Shown here in pieces: positions 22,359 through 33,931 of a stretch of 64,000 nt of DNA. The translations under genes and the position numbers were made by a program. The DNA comes from Mactra quadrangularis (Eukaryota > Mollusca > Bivalvia > Venerida > Mactridae), in contig CM046297.1 of assembly GCA_025267735.1 (NCBI GenBank), positions 15,650,011-15,714,010 on the forward strand, read 5' to 3'. How positions within the stretch are numbered: the first letter of the stretch is position 1; the number at the start of each line of letters is the position of its first letter. The notes below the pieces were generated by a model. The model was not told the DNA's origin and ran no database searches. It worked only from the letters and a program-made list of their open reading frames with translations.

Positions 22359-22600
22359 TATAGTGCGTACATATTTACCCCGACCTGACCTTCCACATTT
22401 ACATCTAATAATTATCTACACTTATCCCGATGAAAGTCAGTACCACGCCTATTCTATAAAATTATACAAGTGTGTTTGTGTGTTTGAACTCGTAATCCTC
22501 ACGGTCAATGTGTAATCGATCATTAATATACTACATTCAATTCAATGTAATGAATATTCTTGCATAAAGGTCAGGTCGGGGTCAATATGTACGCACTATA
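22359..22600. mobile_element. MITE, TATAGTGCGTACATATT termini, copy 1
   Basis: The 32-bp ends TATAGTGCGTACATATTTAC and the inverse of GTCAATATGTACGCACTATA match with one mismatch. The interior (AATAATTATCTACACTTATC, ATTCTTGCATAAAGGTCAGG) recurs in copy 2 at 23.89 kb. The terminal TA is likely the target duplication. Confidence 0.8.
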
Positions 22601-22972
22601 CTAACATATATTGGAATCAGTCAGATTACATCCAACGAAACTCTTGAATAATGAATTTTTATGCAAAATTAGGTTTAATTCCAGAAATGCCGACTTGCCT
22701 GGCAAAACAGCTCCAATTGTAACCAACTTGCCCGGTTTCAATAACTTAGCAGGGCAAGTGCTCATTTCTAACACTGCATTAACTACAATCCGAAGTTCAT
22801 TGGACTTTAGCAATACAAATAATTAAGACTTAAAATTTAGATAAAATTTCCCAGTAAATTCTGCCTCAAGTTTTAGCGAAGCAAAGAAGCTTTCTGACGC
22901 GAGACAAATGTCACATCAAAAGCCCAAGGGAAATTCTACCCAAAATCAAAGAATGAATGATTTGTATTGTTC

Positions 22973-23212
22973 GTTTTTCCTAACTGTCAAAGCTTAAATA
23001 ATTTCACGGTGACTGAATGCATCGTTTTAATTCTGGCGGCCCAATTGTCATAAAAAATATCTCGACTAAACATATCATACGGCATAAGCAGCTTTACTCG
23101 ATCATAATACACACTTTCGGAAACTCATGGATGTATTACAACAATGATTTTAACAAATGCATTCACTGTGAAATTATTCATGATTTGACAGTTGAGTGAA
23201 GACAAACTATAA
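22973..23212. mobile_element. MITE, CTGTCAAAGCTTGAATAATTTCAC family, copy 2
   Basis: It has the same arms and interior as the copy at 21.4 kb, with about 85 percent identity by eye (CTGTCAAAGCTTAAATAATT, ATTCATGATTTGACAGTTGA). It lies just downstream of the likely RPL41 polyadenylation site. Confidence 0.75.
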
Positions 23213-23239
23213 TGCCATGTAACAAAATAATAAACAAAG

Positions 23240-23801
23240 GTTTCCAGACTACACTTTTATTTACTTCTTTCAAAGTAAAAGTATTTAAATGAATCAATAC
23301 TTTCATTCAAATATTATTTCAATGATAGATATTGACATAGTCTATCTAAATAACACACCAAACCAAATGAGTTCTAATACATAACACTGCTGGTGGTTTA
23401 GGGGTCAGGTCAATGCCAGCCATCCAGGGGCATGTAACCTGGTTACTATGGAAACAAGTAATCACGTCAACACACTGTTAAATTACACCATAAAATGTAA
23501 GTTAAATGATGACTGCCAGTTGACCCGGTGTTGTTGTTGTTGCTGTCTTGTAGCTGTTGCTGCTGCAGTTGTTGATGATGATTATGATGTTTTACAATGT
23601 TATGTAAACAAGAAACACAAAATGCAAGAATGAAAGTTAGGTACATGGACCTGTACAGCTCTACTGCACACGTACCAATGTATATATCATCATCATCATT
23701 ATATCACTATCATCATCATCATAAAAGAGGTTCCTATCTTCTAACTTGCAATCTGACATTAGGTTTGATGAAAAGTGTAATCTGGTTCATTAGAAGGCTG
23801 T
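23240..23801 (-). other. RPL41 3'UTR with AATAAA and (TCA)n
   Basis: After the RPL41 stop the terminal exon probably runs to an AATAAA on the minus strand at 23255-23260. It contains a GTT/CTG-rich tract near 23530 and a (TCA)n microsatellite at 23686-23722. The end point is inferred from the signal only. Confidence 0.45.
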
Positions 23802-26800
23802 CTACTTAGATCTGAAAATATAAAACAAATATTAATGGAAAAGTAAGCAACAACAATTTGCAACTAATAAGTACATTTTTAATAAGGTATAGTGCGTAAA
23901 TATTGATCCCCCCCAACTGGACATTTCACATATGCATCTAATAATTATCAACACATCCCGACGAAAGTCAATACCACGCCTATTCTACACTCGGCAACGA
24001 TCGTAAAATGATAGATGTTCGTGTGTTTTTACTCATAATCCTCACGGTCACGGTGTAATCAAGCATTAATGCTACATTCGTATTCAATGTAATGAATATT
24101 CTTGCATAAAGGTCAGGTCAAGGTCAAACTTAACGCACAATACCATCTGTCAAAAAGAAAACAGTCACTCTTTGATCAGATCCTACATCAGCATAATAGG
24201 AAACTGCCCTTCCTACATAATTGAACAGCATCAATGTACAACCCACACCTTCAAATATTAATCTAAAATCATTACAACATATTGATGATTGTGATAACAG
24301 TAAAAATTTGCAGCATAATAAGAGGTTGCTAGTGGTTTAACATTCTGTCAATATCTAGCCTTCAGTTACTAGAGGCGTAACAAACAACCAAAGTTACACA
24401 GGAATGATTAAGGTCAATCAAATGTATGGATAATTCTCTTAATACCATTGAAAATATGCATTCAAGCCATTCAAAAAGAATGCAAGGTCATTTGAAAAAA
24501 TGATGCGGAAGTCAAATTTAGATGATGCATGTGCTTTAATTCCTCCAATGCAAAACATTTGGTATTGGAATACAGCTTTGGCACATTTCAACATGGTTCT
24601 TGCCCTACATGCTTAGCTTGTTGAATTGATAGCAGGTGCTGTAACTAAGTTCATTTGATTGCATCAGTATACTACAAAGGTATAGTGCATTTTTTTCTCA
24701 CTTGAAAAAAACATGAATAATTTCACACAGACTGTGTTTTCTTTGTCCAACACTGGTGATGTTAAGATAGCGTGTAATCAATCACTGTGAAATTGTTCAA
24801 ACAGTTGAGAAAAAATGGACTATACTATGTATAAATGTAGTAACTTCTATCTACAACTAGAAAGATTACAGCATCAAAAACTTAAAATAAATTACCTAGC
24901 CCTCATCTTCCTCCTCTTACGCTTCAGTCTACGAATACGCTTCTTACGCCACTGTAAAGAGAAAACAATTATTTATTTTTTGTGATATAGTAACAATAAC
25001 AAACATTTTTGTTTTTCAACCACAAGTGTTCTACCAGGATCAGTAGGTCAAACATACACTTAACGAAACTTCTAAGTACTCTGATTTCAGTATTGTGTGA
25101 AGTCTTATTTTTTACATTAAGGTAATATGACAAAATCAAAATGGCTGCCTCTTGAGATTGAAGGCGTGTCATGAAACAGGTTGTTAAGTTAAAAGTAGCA
25201 AAAGTTGGTTAATGCTGGTATTCCTATGTCGTTGTATGCATCCTAATGTATCAAATAATACAAAAACCAACTTTCTAAAAGAAAACAGAAAAAAAATACA
25301 CCAACTTGAATATATCCAATTTTTGTGTACATTTCCTAAAAAAATGTACATATATATTCCACAAAAAATATTATTTACACAATATACATAGTCCAATGCA
25401 GATGCTTGAACCAAAAACTAGCGTAAAACATTTTCTGAATAGAAGAAAAATGAATTTCACTGAAGGTCATTTATCAAAAGTAAGTCATTTTTATTGTAAA
25501 CTAGCTGTCAAATTAAAGAAGTTCAATAAACAAGTATGGTGTCAATGAATTGCCTTCATGAATGAAATAAACAGTGATCTCCCCTTTTGAACATATTTGT
25601 AACATTAGTTTTAAAATTAAATACATACTGATGTTGCTAAAAATAGCTGATCCTTACAAGAAATTGGATATAAATTAACAATGAGCTAGACCTGAATAAT
25701 TGGATTATGTTTCCATGTGGATTAGCTGTTTCAATTCAGGAAGAGTTTTTTTCTTCCATAGAAATATATTTCTATTGCATTTGAAAGTTGAAAATGTGAA
25801 AGACTAAGTATAAATGTAACAGGAACAGTGCTTATTGAACTTAATACTATTTTGTAATATTTTAGCTTGATTGTGAAAACAATGGTCAGATTTATTAGTG
25901 AAAATGTAGTGATGAATGCCTTCCTCTTTCTACGGAAACAAATTAATCATTACAAAATTTATTATAAAATTTTAAAGAATCTTCTTTACATTTTTATTAC
26001 CCACTCTCTTCATTTTATTATCAGTCCATGGTTACATCTAGTTCTTGCTTCCAAAACTTTATACGCCTCTTTATTAACAGTTTACATCCCCTCAACGTTG
26101 TTTCTGAACAGTGTCAATACATGTGCACCATGCTTTGGTTTTCACATCAAGTGACATCACAAACATGCGGGGCGTATAAACAAAGTACATTTCGTGGAGA
26201 CTTTACACATTGTTAACACAGTGACTTTCAGTGTCCTAGTTTGTTTACAAATGAATGAAATGTCAAAAATTCAAATGTCGATACTGGACGATCGCCACAT
26301 CTCATCACAATTATAATTGCATTTTATTGTGTAAAATCAAAACTTAAAACAAAATAAACAAGTCATCTTTTCTATTAACGAGTTGATAATACCTCAATTT
26401 ACATTAAATCTTGAACACCTTTCACGTGTTTTTCATTGACAGCCATATTTGTTTTGCTGCTGCCCGACGTGCGTCAAACAAATTTAACGTAAAGCCAGGA
26501 ACCAGATTGAAAACCAAAATTGTGAACACGGTATGAATTTTGTAAAGAAAATAGTACCCTGATATTTGTAAATGTGAACTAATGGACGAACAGAAATACT
26601 TGATTATAAAAATTATTGATAATTAAAAGTAAAATAACACATTGTGGCAAGTTTTATTCCAATTGTCCGTATTTAAATGTTTGCGCATTAATTTGGTGCT
26701 TGGCTCAAAATTCGACCGGAAACCAACCATCATGTGTGCAAGATGAAAATGTAAACAACTTCAGCAACTGAATATTTTAAGTGATCTCGGCAAATTTAAC

Positions 26801-28481
26801 GGACACTAGCTTTCAGAGTGAATTGGACTTAGATAGATAAGACGTAAGTCATAAGAAAACGATATTTATAAGATTGATTTCACTTTCGATCTCCCATGTG
26901 TGACCGGTAAATATTACTTTCATTTTAGAAATTTTTGAGTGATTTTCAACATGGCGGCAATTTTTTATCTGTCAGTACGTGCTATCCACCAATGGTTTTT
27001 AGTTATTCGGACGTGTTTGCTAAAGGTCTACATTCGAGCATCTCGTCATTACACCAGTAATTATTGTTCAGTATTTCCTTTTCATGTGGATTATTTTAGT
27101 TTTTCATAAAATGTACACAAAAATTGACACTTTTTGGCACATTTCTTTTTCATTAAACTTTTTTATTCAAATTCTTTATGTCACATTATTTTAATGCTTA
27201 CATATATTCAAACGTGTTTTCATTACAAAGTGTTCACTTTTTAAGAAATTGTCAGTTATATGTGAAATTGGCCTACTTTCACTTTGGTCGGTTTTATAGC
27301 CAAGGGAGCTAATGTTTCTGTAATATTACCTTAAAGTCTGGTCGATGATGGAGATATGTTTTGGACCATACTGACCTTTGCTTTCATGGTTTTCATGCTA
27401 CTTTATCAATACAAAACCTTTTCTTGATGCGCAAGCGTTGATATGGGAAGATTTTCTTATTGTTATGATTGAACAGAAAAATTAGGGATAACAAGTTTTA
27501 TTCTGCAGGTGACGTACCGTCTGGCAAAAGACCTATGGTAATTTCTCGTTCTTGAAGCGACATTCGAGAAATTTCTTGATTTTTTCGATGTGCTTATCAA
27601 CACTAATGATTTTCACTAAAACCAACATCATGCAATTTTTGCACAATAAGCACGTGCACATTTCCGCTTTTCTGAGAATTCACGACAAAGCCAATTTTGC
27701 ATCAATTAAGCAGCATGAAAACCATGCAAGCAGACGGCAGTGTAGCCCTGTACACATTTCCATTTACGATCGGACATAAATGCTGAAAAATGAAATTTTT
27801 AAACAACATTGAAATAGGTGTACTTAGAAGTTTCGTTAAGCATATTTAAATCTCATCATATATAAAAATGAAGAATACTGCCATGAGGCAACACAGCTTT
27901 GAAACTTTAGTCTTTTGTCAAACATAAGTTGAAATTTCCATCAACCAACAGTGGCATCTTTATAGTTGATTTTAGTATGCAAAGGTACGAGATGTGTATA
28001 GAGCTTGGATGACACTTATATGATACAATACTGGCAATAGATAGCACAACTTGAACTGAGTTGCTACCATCATACCATGCCATGTTGGACAAGTGCTGTG
28101 CAACGTTAATGTTGCGAGCAATGCGAAATAAAAAACGCGTTAATAAACTAATATAGGGGATCAATGCACAAGAAAATCATAATTTTAACGTGGCCTACTT
28201 CATAGACATCGTCTTAAGACTGTGGCACTTAAATCTGGCCAAATGTGACTACAAACGAGTGCAAGTCATTTTTCCTGAATTCATGCATAGTGCCAATATA
28301 TGAACAAAAGAAGTAAACAAATGCATAGTATGGTTCGTGTTAATGATAAATATGTGCGTTGAATGTTAGCTACTATCTTACAACCAGCACCGAGTCGGTT
28401 GGATACTAGCAACGAACATCACCGAATAGTACAACTTAAATGCTTAAAAAAGAACATAAATCAACTCACCTTAGCTCTCAT
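23802..28481 (-). CDS. RPL41: Ribosomal protein L41 (eL41), 25 aa, spliced
   Basis: It encodes the 25-residue, extremely basic eL41 protein of the cytosolic large ribosomal subunit. The coding exons (minus) are 28481-28470 (MRAK), 24951-24896 (WRKKRIRRLKRKRRKMRA plus two bases) and 23811-23802 (completing R, then SK and TAG). The assembled protein differs from the human sequence, as I know it, only by Ile for Met at position 10 and Ala for Gln at 22. All splice sites are canonical (AAG/GTGAGT, TTTACAG/TGG, AG/GTAATT, TTTCAG/ATC). An untranslated leader exon lies at 28629-28604. Exon 2 starts at 28496. The intron of 3518 bp between MRAK and WRKK is unusually large for so small a protein and holds a possible opposite-strand gene. 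Automated annotation by ORF length would miss this gene. Confidence 0.96.
23888..24142. mobile_element. MITE, TATAGTGCG termini, copy 2
   Basis: It begins GTATAGTGCGTAAATATTGA and ends with the inverse (AACTTAACGCACAATACC). It shares the interior with the copy at 22.36 kb (ATTCTTGCATAAAGGTCAGG). It lies in the last intron of RPL41. Confidence 0.75.
24681..24830. mobile_element. MITE related to the CTGTCAAAGCTTG family, copy 3
   Basis: Ends TATAGTGCATTTTTTTCTCA and the inverse of GTTGAGAAAAAATGGACTAT enclose ATGAATAATTTCAC and TCACTGTGAAATTGTTC arms. It is shorter and more diverged than copies 1 and 2. It is in the last RPL41 intron. Confidence 0.6.
25059..25079. repeat. Left copy of a perfect 21-bp inverted repeat
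   Basis: CTTAACGAAACTTCTAAGTA plus C is exactly inverted at 27820-27840, 2.76 kb away, both inside the RPL41 intron. Diverged similarity continues inward (ATTTCAGTATTGTG against ATTTCAATGTTGTT). Confidence 0.85.
25100..26930. other. RPL41 intron, AT-rich, no recognised exon
   Basis: There are short chance frames on both strands. From about 26400 CpG frequency rises (CACGTG, CCCGACGTGCGTC), which may be promoter sequence for the small plus-strand candidate that follows. Confidence 0.35.
26951..27555 (+). CDS. Candidate small spliced gene nested antisense in the RPL41 intron
   Basis: An ATG in good context (CAACATGGCGGC, 26951) opens a frame MAAIFYLSVRAIHQWFLVIR and on through a second hydrophobic/basic stretch to 27056, where ACC-A/GTAATT can act as donor. 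An acceptor TTATTCTGCAG at 27508 joins in phase to DVPSGKRPM and a stop at 27555, giving 50 aa. Upstream, AAGAC/GTAAGT near 26840 and CATTTTAG/AAAT at 26938 could splice a leader exon. No family is recognised; the hydrophobic start could be a membrane or mitochondrial targeting segment. Support is only phase, splice consensus and the start context, so it may be chance. Confidence 0.3.
27820..27840. repeat. Right copy of the 21-bp inverted repeat
   Basis: GTACTTAGAAGTTTCGTTAA plus G is the exact reverse complement of 25059-25079. Confidence 0.85.
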
Positions 28482-28603
28482 CTTGTAGTAAGATACCTAC
28501 AAAAGAATAAACAAAGATTAGAAAGTACCAAGACAAATGGATTACAACATTATGATGTGATATTGTAAGATTTCAAAATCGTAAATAAATTGCATGTCTT
28601 TAC

Positions 28604-28640
28604 CTTGACAAGACGAGGAAAAGAGGAAGTATACTCTCTT
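28604..28640 (-). promoter_or_regulatory. RPL41 5'TOP start and leader exon
   Basis: On the minus strand the sequence CTTCCTCTTTTCC starts at 28629, a terminal oligopyrimidine tract as used by animal ribosomal protein mRNAs for growth-dependent translation. The leader exon ends TGTCAAG/GTAAAG at 28604. The transcription start is inferred from the tract. Confidence 0.75.
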
Positions 28641-29340
28641 CTACTTCCGGTTGTGATTTTTTTTGACAAACTTGAGACAAACAACTTAAAGTTAGAAGTT
28701 GATGATAAATTTAATAATTAAAACTTCAAAGACTTTAGGTTAGCCGCTTTAGAAGTATTTAATCCACTAAATAATTTTTCAGCTGGTGTAGAGATTTTTA
28801 ATGGTATCCGGCATTCGGAACTACCTCGGATATTACTGCGTAACATACTCTAGGAGGCCGCCATTGAAGAAATGGCACTACTTTCGGTATCACATGATCG
28901 ACAAAATGGCGGCGATTGTTAACAATTCGTTAAAAATATTGATGTTTGGTAAAAATTAGGGGAAAAACGTGATTATTCCGGAAAGGAGTGATATTTTTTG
29001 CCGAAAAGGGGTGTCGTTTTATTGATTCAAGTCAATTTTAACTTTAGAATCGGTCGGATTTTCTTATTCGACAAAATCTTCCAAGTGGTAATATATTCGG
29101 ATAAACTGTCGTTTGTGCAATTTCGGACACATCCAGGAAAATTAACCAACATGTGGATTTAATACCTTTAGCTTTATAATCAAGTTGCTATGAAATATAT
29201 GTTTTAGAAAAGAACACTTAATTCAATGAATAATAAAACTATTTGCTTATTTGTGTAATATGTAAAATGTAGAATCTAATTATATAAATAAATACAGTGT
29301 TAAAATTGATATCAATCTCTGTTGTTTATTTATGTTTACA
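28641..29340. other. RPL41 upstream region with a possible divergent first exon
   Basis: About 275 bp upstream of the RPL41 start the plus strand has ACAAAATGGCGGCGATTGTT (ATG at 28905), a 14-codon frame MAAIVNNSLKILMF ending at a GTAAAA donor. It could be the first exon of a divergent gene, but I found no matching downstream exon. Confidence 0.3.
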
Positions 29341-29354
29341 TTCTTTGTTATTAT

Positions 29355-29745
29355 AACCCGTGCAAATTCCATGGTCCTCGTAGTCCAACCCAGGTAGTCT
29401 AGAGTCATAAGCAGACACCCGTCCATGTCGCCATAAAAGCTAGCTTGAAGGCAAGGGAGTACAATTGCTGTATCATAACTTGGCGACATACACCTACTCC
29501 TTTACAGAATCATTCTCAAATTTATGGAGCTTGATTGCCTGCGTTACTACGTAAGGGTACCATTACATAATTCCTAGCTGGGTTATTTAAGTTTGGTGCC
29601 GAATGTAACTTGGTAAAATTCCATGGTCCAAGTTGAGATTCAAACCCACAACCTCTTGAGTTGTAAGTGGTCACTCTATCATGTAGTCATAAAAGCTAGA
29701 TTTTAGTTAAGGGCATACAAGTGCCATTTAACAACACTGCTTCTT
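29355..29745 (-). mobile_element. Two SINE head fragments, family D
   Basis: At 29355-29480 (GCCATAAAAGCTAGCTTGAA, GGCAAGGGAGTACAATTGCT) and 29630-29745 (TTCAAACCCACAACCTCTTG, GTCATAAAAGCTAGATTTTA) the plus strand shows complements of tRNA-like heads matching the copy at 8.9 kb. They are in tandem orientation. Confidence 0.55.
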
Positions 29746-31590
29746 TATAAAGCCACTATACAATCACTAGACCAGTACTATCAGGGTGATGGACCTATCA
29801 CACCGTCTTAAACACACAATAACATATTATCACTGAAATATATAACTTACATTAAAATCACTTCTACCACTCAACCACCAAGACAGAGAGCAAAGGAACC
29901 TGAACCATTACAATGTACATAATGTATGTTCTACATGCTTTTGTTTGTTCATGAAAGACTTCTATGGCCATTATAACTCTGCCTATCAAGCAGGGCAGTT
30001 GTCGGCCACAAGTAAAGGTTATAATACTTATATCAAGGACCCTATTTAAATAGGGTCCATGGTTATACCAAGTATTGATTTAAGCTTCCAGGCCAAGATC
30101 TAAGCATAGTAGGCCAAAGCATAGTTTAGCTGTATATATAAGAAAGAAAACTTGCTTACAAATGATAGTGATCTAGTAATGGTTTATCCCTGAAACTACT
30201 ATCAGGATTAATGTCTCCAATAATGCTTGTAGTTTAAAACCAAATAAATCCGATGACAGATCTCAGTTGATACTATATATGAATTCTTTGACACTTGCAT
30301 ATGTTACATGGCAAATGGCTGTCCTGGAGTGCTCGACTTCTAGCTAGCTTTTATTGAGCCTAATAAGCATCACATTCGTTCTGGTGTCCTGGATTTTAAA
30401 CCACTGAATATTTACAAGTTACACATACTGCTTGCCAAGTTGATGTAACTTGTAAACATAAATGAAAAATGTCAAAATTGTATAAAGACATGTATCTTTC
30501 TGTTGTCTAGTGTTTACTACAATTCTTCATTGCATTAAAAAAAATCAAGTGCCCAAATGCACCATTTACTTCCACATATCTGCATGAGAATCAAACACTT
30601 AACTTATATGGCTTTACCATAAACACAGCTATGTTAGTACTGTAAAAAATGGGGTTCAGACAAAAGTCTTGAAAATAGATATATTTCTCAACAATATTTT
30701 TATTCATATTATTTTCAGATCAGTAATTATGTTAAATAAATAGATACAGGAAAAGTGAAAGTGTTTTTAATAAAAAACTAAATTCTAATTTTCTATTGCT
30801 ACAATAAAACATCAACTGGTTCTTAATAACACAGAAATTAGTAACTATGAACAGCTATTCCTAAAAACTTAATTTAAAATCATGCGATAAATTTCAAACA
30901 AAATTATAATTATTTCGAAAGTCTTGTTACAATGAATTGAAACCCATTTTGTTAGTGAAAAAATATGCAAGGGCTTCAAAAGCAAAAAAATGCAGTCTTT
31001 AATGCAATATATCAAGTCTATTACAAAGCTGTTAAAGACACATTTTACTGTAAAATTATACACTACATGTATATAATTTGTACAATTGAATAGTGAGAAA
31101 TTATCAATCACAAGCACAGAGAAATGGTGTAAAATACAACTATAATCAATTAATAACGTTATTCAAATGTACATTTTATAATTGGCATAAAAATCATGCC
31201 TTGTTCAACAGTTTTGATCATTCAATTAGGAAAGTCTGCTTGAAGTTAGTAAATTTTACACTTTGTTTAATTCAAAATTTTACCAGCTGCATATACCGAT
31301 GTTAACATAGCCAAGCAGTCAAAGCTAAAGCAAATAGTGTTTTGCAGTAATATCATTTCATGGGCAAAGTAAAATTATGGTTTTGGATGATAATTCATTT
31401 GTTCTAAAGTTCCATTTTCATTATTTATGAAAAGGTTTGAATCAAAAGCAAGCAAAATAGATGCCTTTCTGTTTAAGCAACCTTATAACACATAATATAT
31501 ACATGTGAAAAATCAGTAGAACTGAGATTAATAATAATATAAATACTATGTGTGTAAAGTCTAAAATACTCTGCATCATAGATATATGGT
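29746..31590. other. Intergenic, AT-rich
   Basis: Short low-scoring frames only. I see no repeat family from the rest of the window and no splice-bounded exon. Confidence 0.4.
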
Positions 31591-31595
31591 CTAAC

Positions 31596-31925
31596 GGTCT
31601 ATTTTTGTCTTCGTTTGTAAATCACGTTTTATCAGAAGCTTTCGGCAAAATACACATACTAAACAATTCATTTTGTTTTCATAAGAATAAATACTTTGAA
31701 ACAGTGACAAAATATTGAGGACCTATGTGTTTCCCCCTAAACTAATGTGTCCAAAATTAAAATTACAATAACATGCCACTTTTACAAAATTGATTTTTAG
31801 TAACATAGGTTGCTATAACACATGTATAATGGTATACATGCATACGGAAACTCACGATTTATTGTAAGAGAAGTGTGCAATTATTATAATAAGGTAGTTC
31901 AAGCTCAGGTTAATATTCTCGCACT
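31596..31925. mobile_element. MITE, second copy of the 5.67-kb family
   Basis: The interior matches the 5.67-kb copy closely (TCTATTTTTGTCTTCGTTTG, ATCAGAAGCTTTCGGCAAAA, AATAAATACTTTGAAACAGT, GTAGTTCAAGCTCAGGTTAA). The left terminus is lost; the right ends near CACTATAA. Confidence 0.7.
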
Positions 31926-33615
31926 ATAATACATAGTTACTATGGCAAATATTGAGTGTACATAGTTAAACAACATATAATAAAACATAGATCAATAATT
32001 TAACAGATTGTACATAATTTGAACAAAAATCAATTTGATTAGAAATATTTTAAGTATAGATACAATTTAAACATAAGCATACAGCTTATTCAGCATATCA
32101 TCATTCTTTCTTTTCAAACAAATTGAAAATCAAAATTATATGATCATTTTTTGCAGCCTCCTGGATCAAGCAACTACTTAAATCTTATACCAAATTTAAT
32201 TTCGATAGTGCTCTAGGCATGTACCACCTAAAATTACTTATTTTGTCATTTATTGTTAATTTGAGACAACTAGTGTCTTCAAACAAGTCTGAATAGCTGA
32301 TAAGTTATATACTTTATATTTCAATTGTAACATGCACATTAATTTTTAGTCCTTTGAAATATACAGCTCTTTGAACACTAATAATATAATATTCAGTCTT
32401 ATTCTCCTGTGGATTTATTTCCAAGTGGATGATTCCTCATGATTTTAAATTAAAATTAAGAAGCACTGCCTTGAATTCCTTGGTTATGAGTTTGTAAATA
32501 TCTTGAGAACATCTCATATTTGTAAACTCTGCCATTTTTGTATAATAAAACATATATCGACTATATTCTTGTTGATCTTATAATATGCAGGTGCCTGAAA
32601 ATGTAAAAAGTATATATGAGAATCTCAAGCTGCAAGACTATTCATATTAAGTTTTTTAAGAAATGGAATTATAATTATGAATCAAAATTTGAAGGTAAAA
32701 GTGAGAAGTCAAATTTCCAAAGAAACTGATTATGCGTGTGGTCTCAACATAAACACAACAATGTTAATATCTTGATACAATGCTTTTTCTAATACAAATA
32801 CACATTTATTGTTTTTAACAATATGATATAGTTCAGAGGTGGGTCCTGGATTTTATTCTCGGAGGGGGGGGGGCAGGCTTTAACTTTTCAATATCTTAAA
32901 CTAATCACTTTTTCACTACCAGGAAAAAATTCAACTTCATGTATATCAGGTTATGTTTTATAAATGATGCATCATAATGTGTTCAAATCTTAAAATGACA
33001 AGATTAAGCCATTTTTATAACAAATATAGAATTGTGCCTTTCTGTTAGTAAAATGTAATTAAAAAAATATTCCACAAATAAATACATACCACTGTTTATT
33101 TTAATCACACCAAAATACATGCAAATGATTTTCCACTTTTTGAAGCAACATAAAACACATATTATTTATACTTTAATCATGCTCACTAATTAGTGTTTTA
33201 ATACTCTTTGTAATGATTCTTACCTCAAGTTAAATAAAAAATAAGTATGATGAAGTCAGATATTGATTTGTTTATACAAAAATACTTACTTGTTTTTACT
33301 CATTAACTGAATTTAACAAAGACAACTTTTCAACACCCAATTAAGATTTCATTGTATTTAGAGCAGCCATCTGAACTATGTTACACCATCTGAAATACCA
33401 AATACTCTATTGAACTTGTAGGATTTTAAAGTTTTCATCACTTACTATTTAATTTCTGCAAGTGCATTTACATGAGTTGAATATTTAATGCTCAAACATA
33501 CAGCATATTATCTAATAAAATATTATTCATGCAATCAGTAATGCTTTAGTTTCATTGTGAGACATTTGCCTTGGTATAGATTTACACTATTTTAATGCCA
33601 ATTATTATGTTATAT
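31926..33615. other. Intergenic, AT-rich; one G-run repeat end
   Basis: GGTCCTGGATTTTATTCTCG followed by a long G run at 32.84-32.88 kb is the reverse form of the C-run repeat near 9.8 kb. Nothing else is recognised. Confidence 0.4.
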
Positions 33616-33617
33616 AT

Positions 33618-33832
33618 GGCTGCCGGCTACCCTTATTAGGTACTCATGACTCTTTTATTTATCAGGTTCCCTTTTTCCTGCCACAAGAAGATGACAACTT
33701 TCCTCTATACAAATTACAACAAATATTTGATTTCACGGAAGGGTGTAACTAGTCATGACCAGGAATAAATCAAATAATCCAAATTTGAAATTCTGCATTC
33801 TACCAGTGCACCACAACCTTGACAATCCAGGA
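33618..33832 (-). mobile_element. SINE copy, family B
   Basis: TTTCACGGAAGGGTGTAACT and neighbouring blocks match the interior of the 6.9-kb copy. The right end is tRNA-like in complement (ATTCTACCAGTGCACCACAA). Confidence 0.5.
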
Positions 33833-33931
33833 TGCAAAAGGTCTAATGGGAGATTGAAAGTAATACATGTATAGCATAATATTTACCTTCACCAATATCT
33901 TGAGATAGTTTTTTTGCCGATTGTCGCTGTG

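Noticed and set aside
26153..26216. Selenocysteine or rRNA-like feature near GCGGGGCGTATAAAC
   Set aside because: No structure or conserved motif beyond a short GC-rich word.
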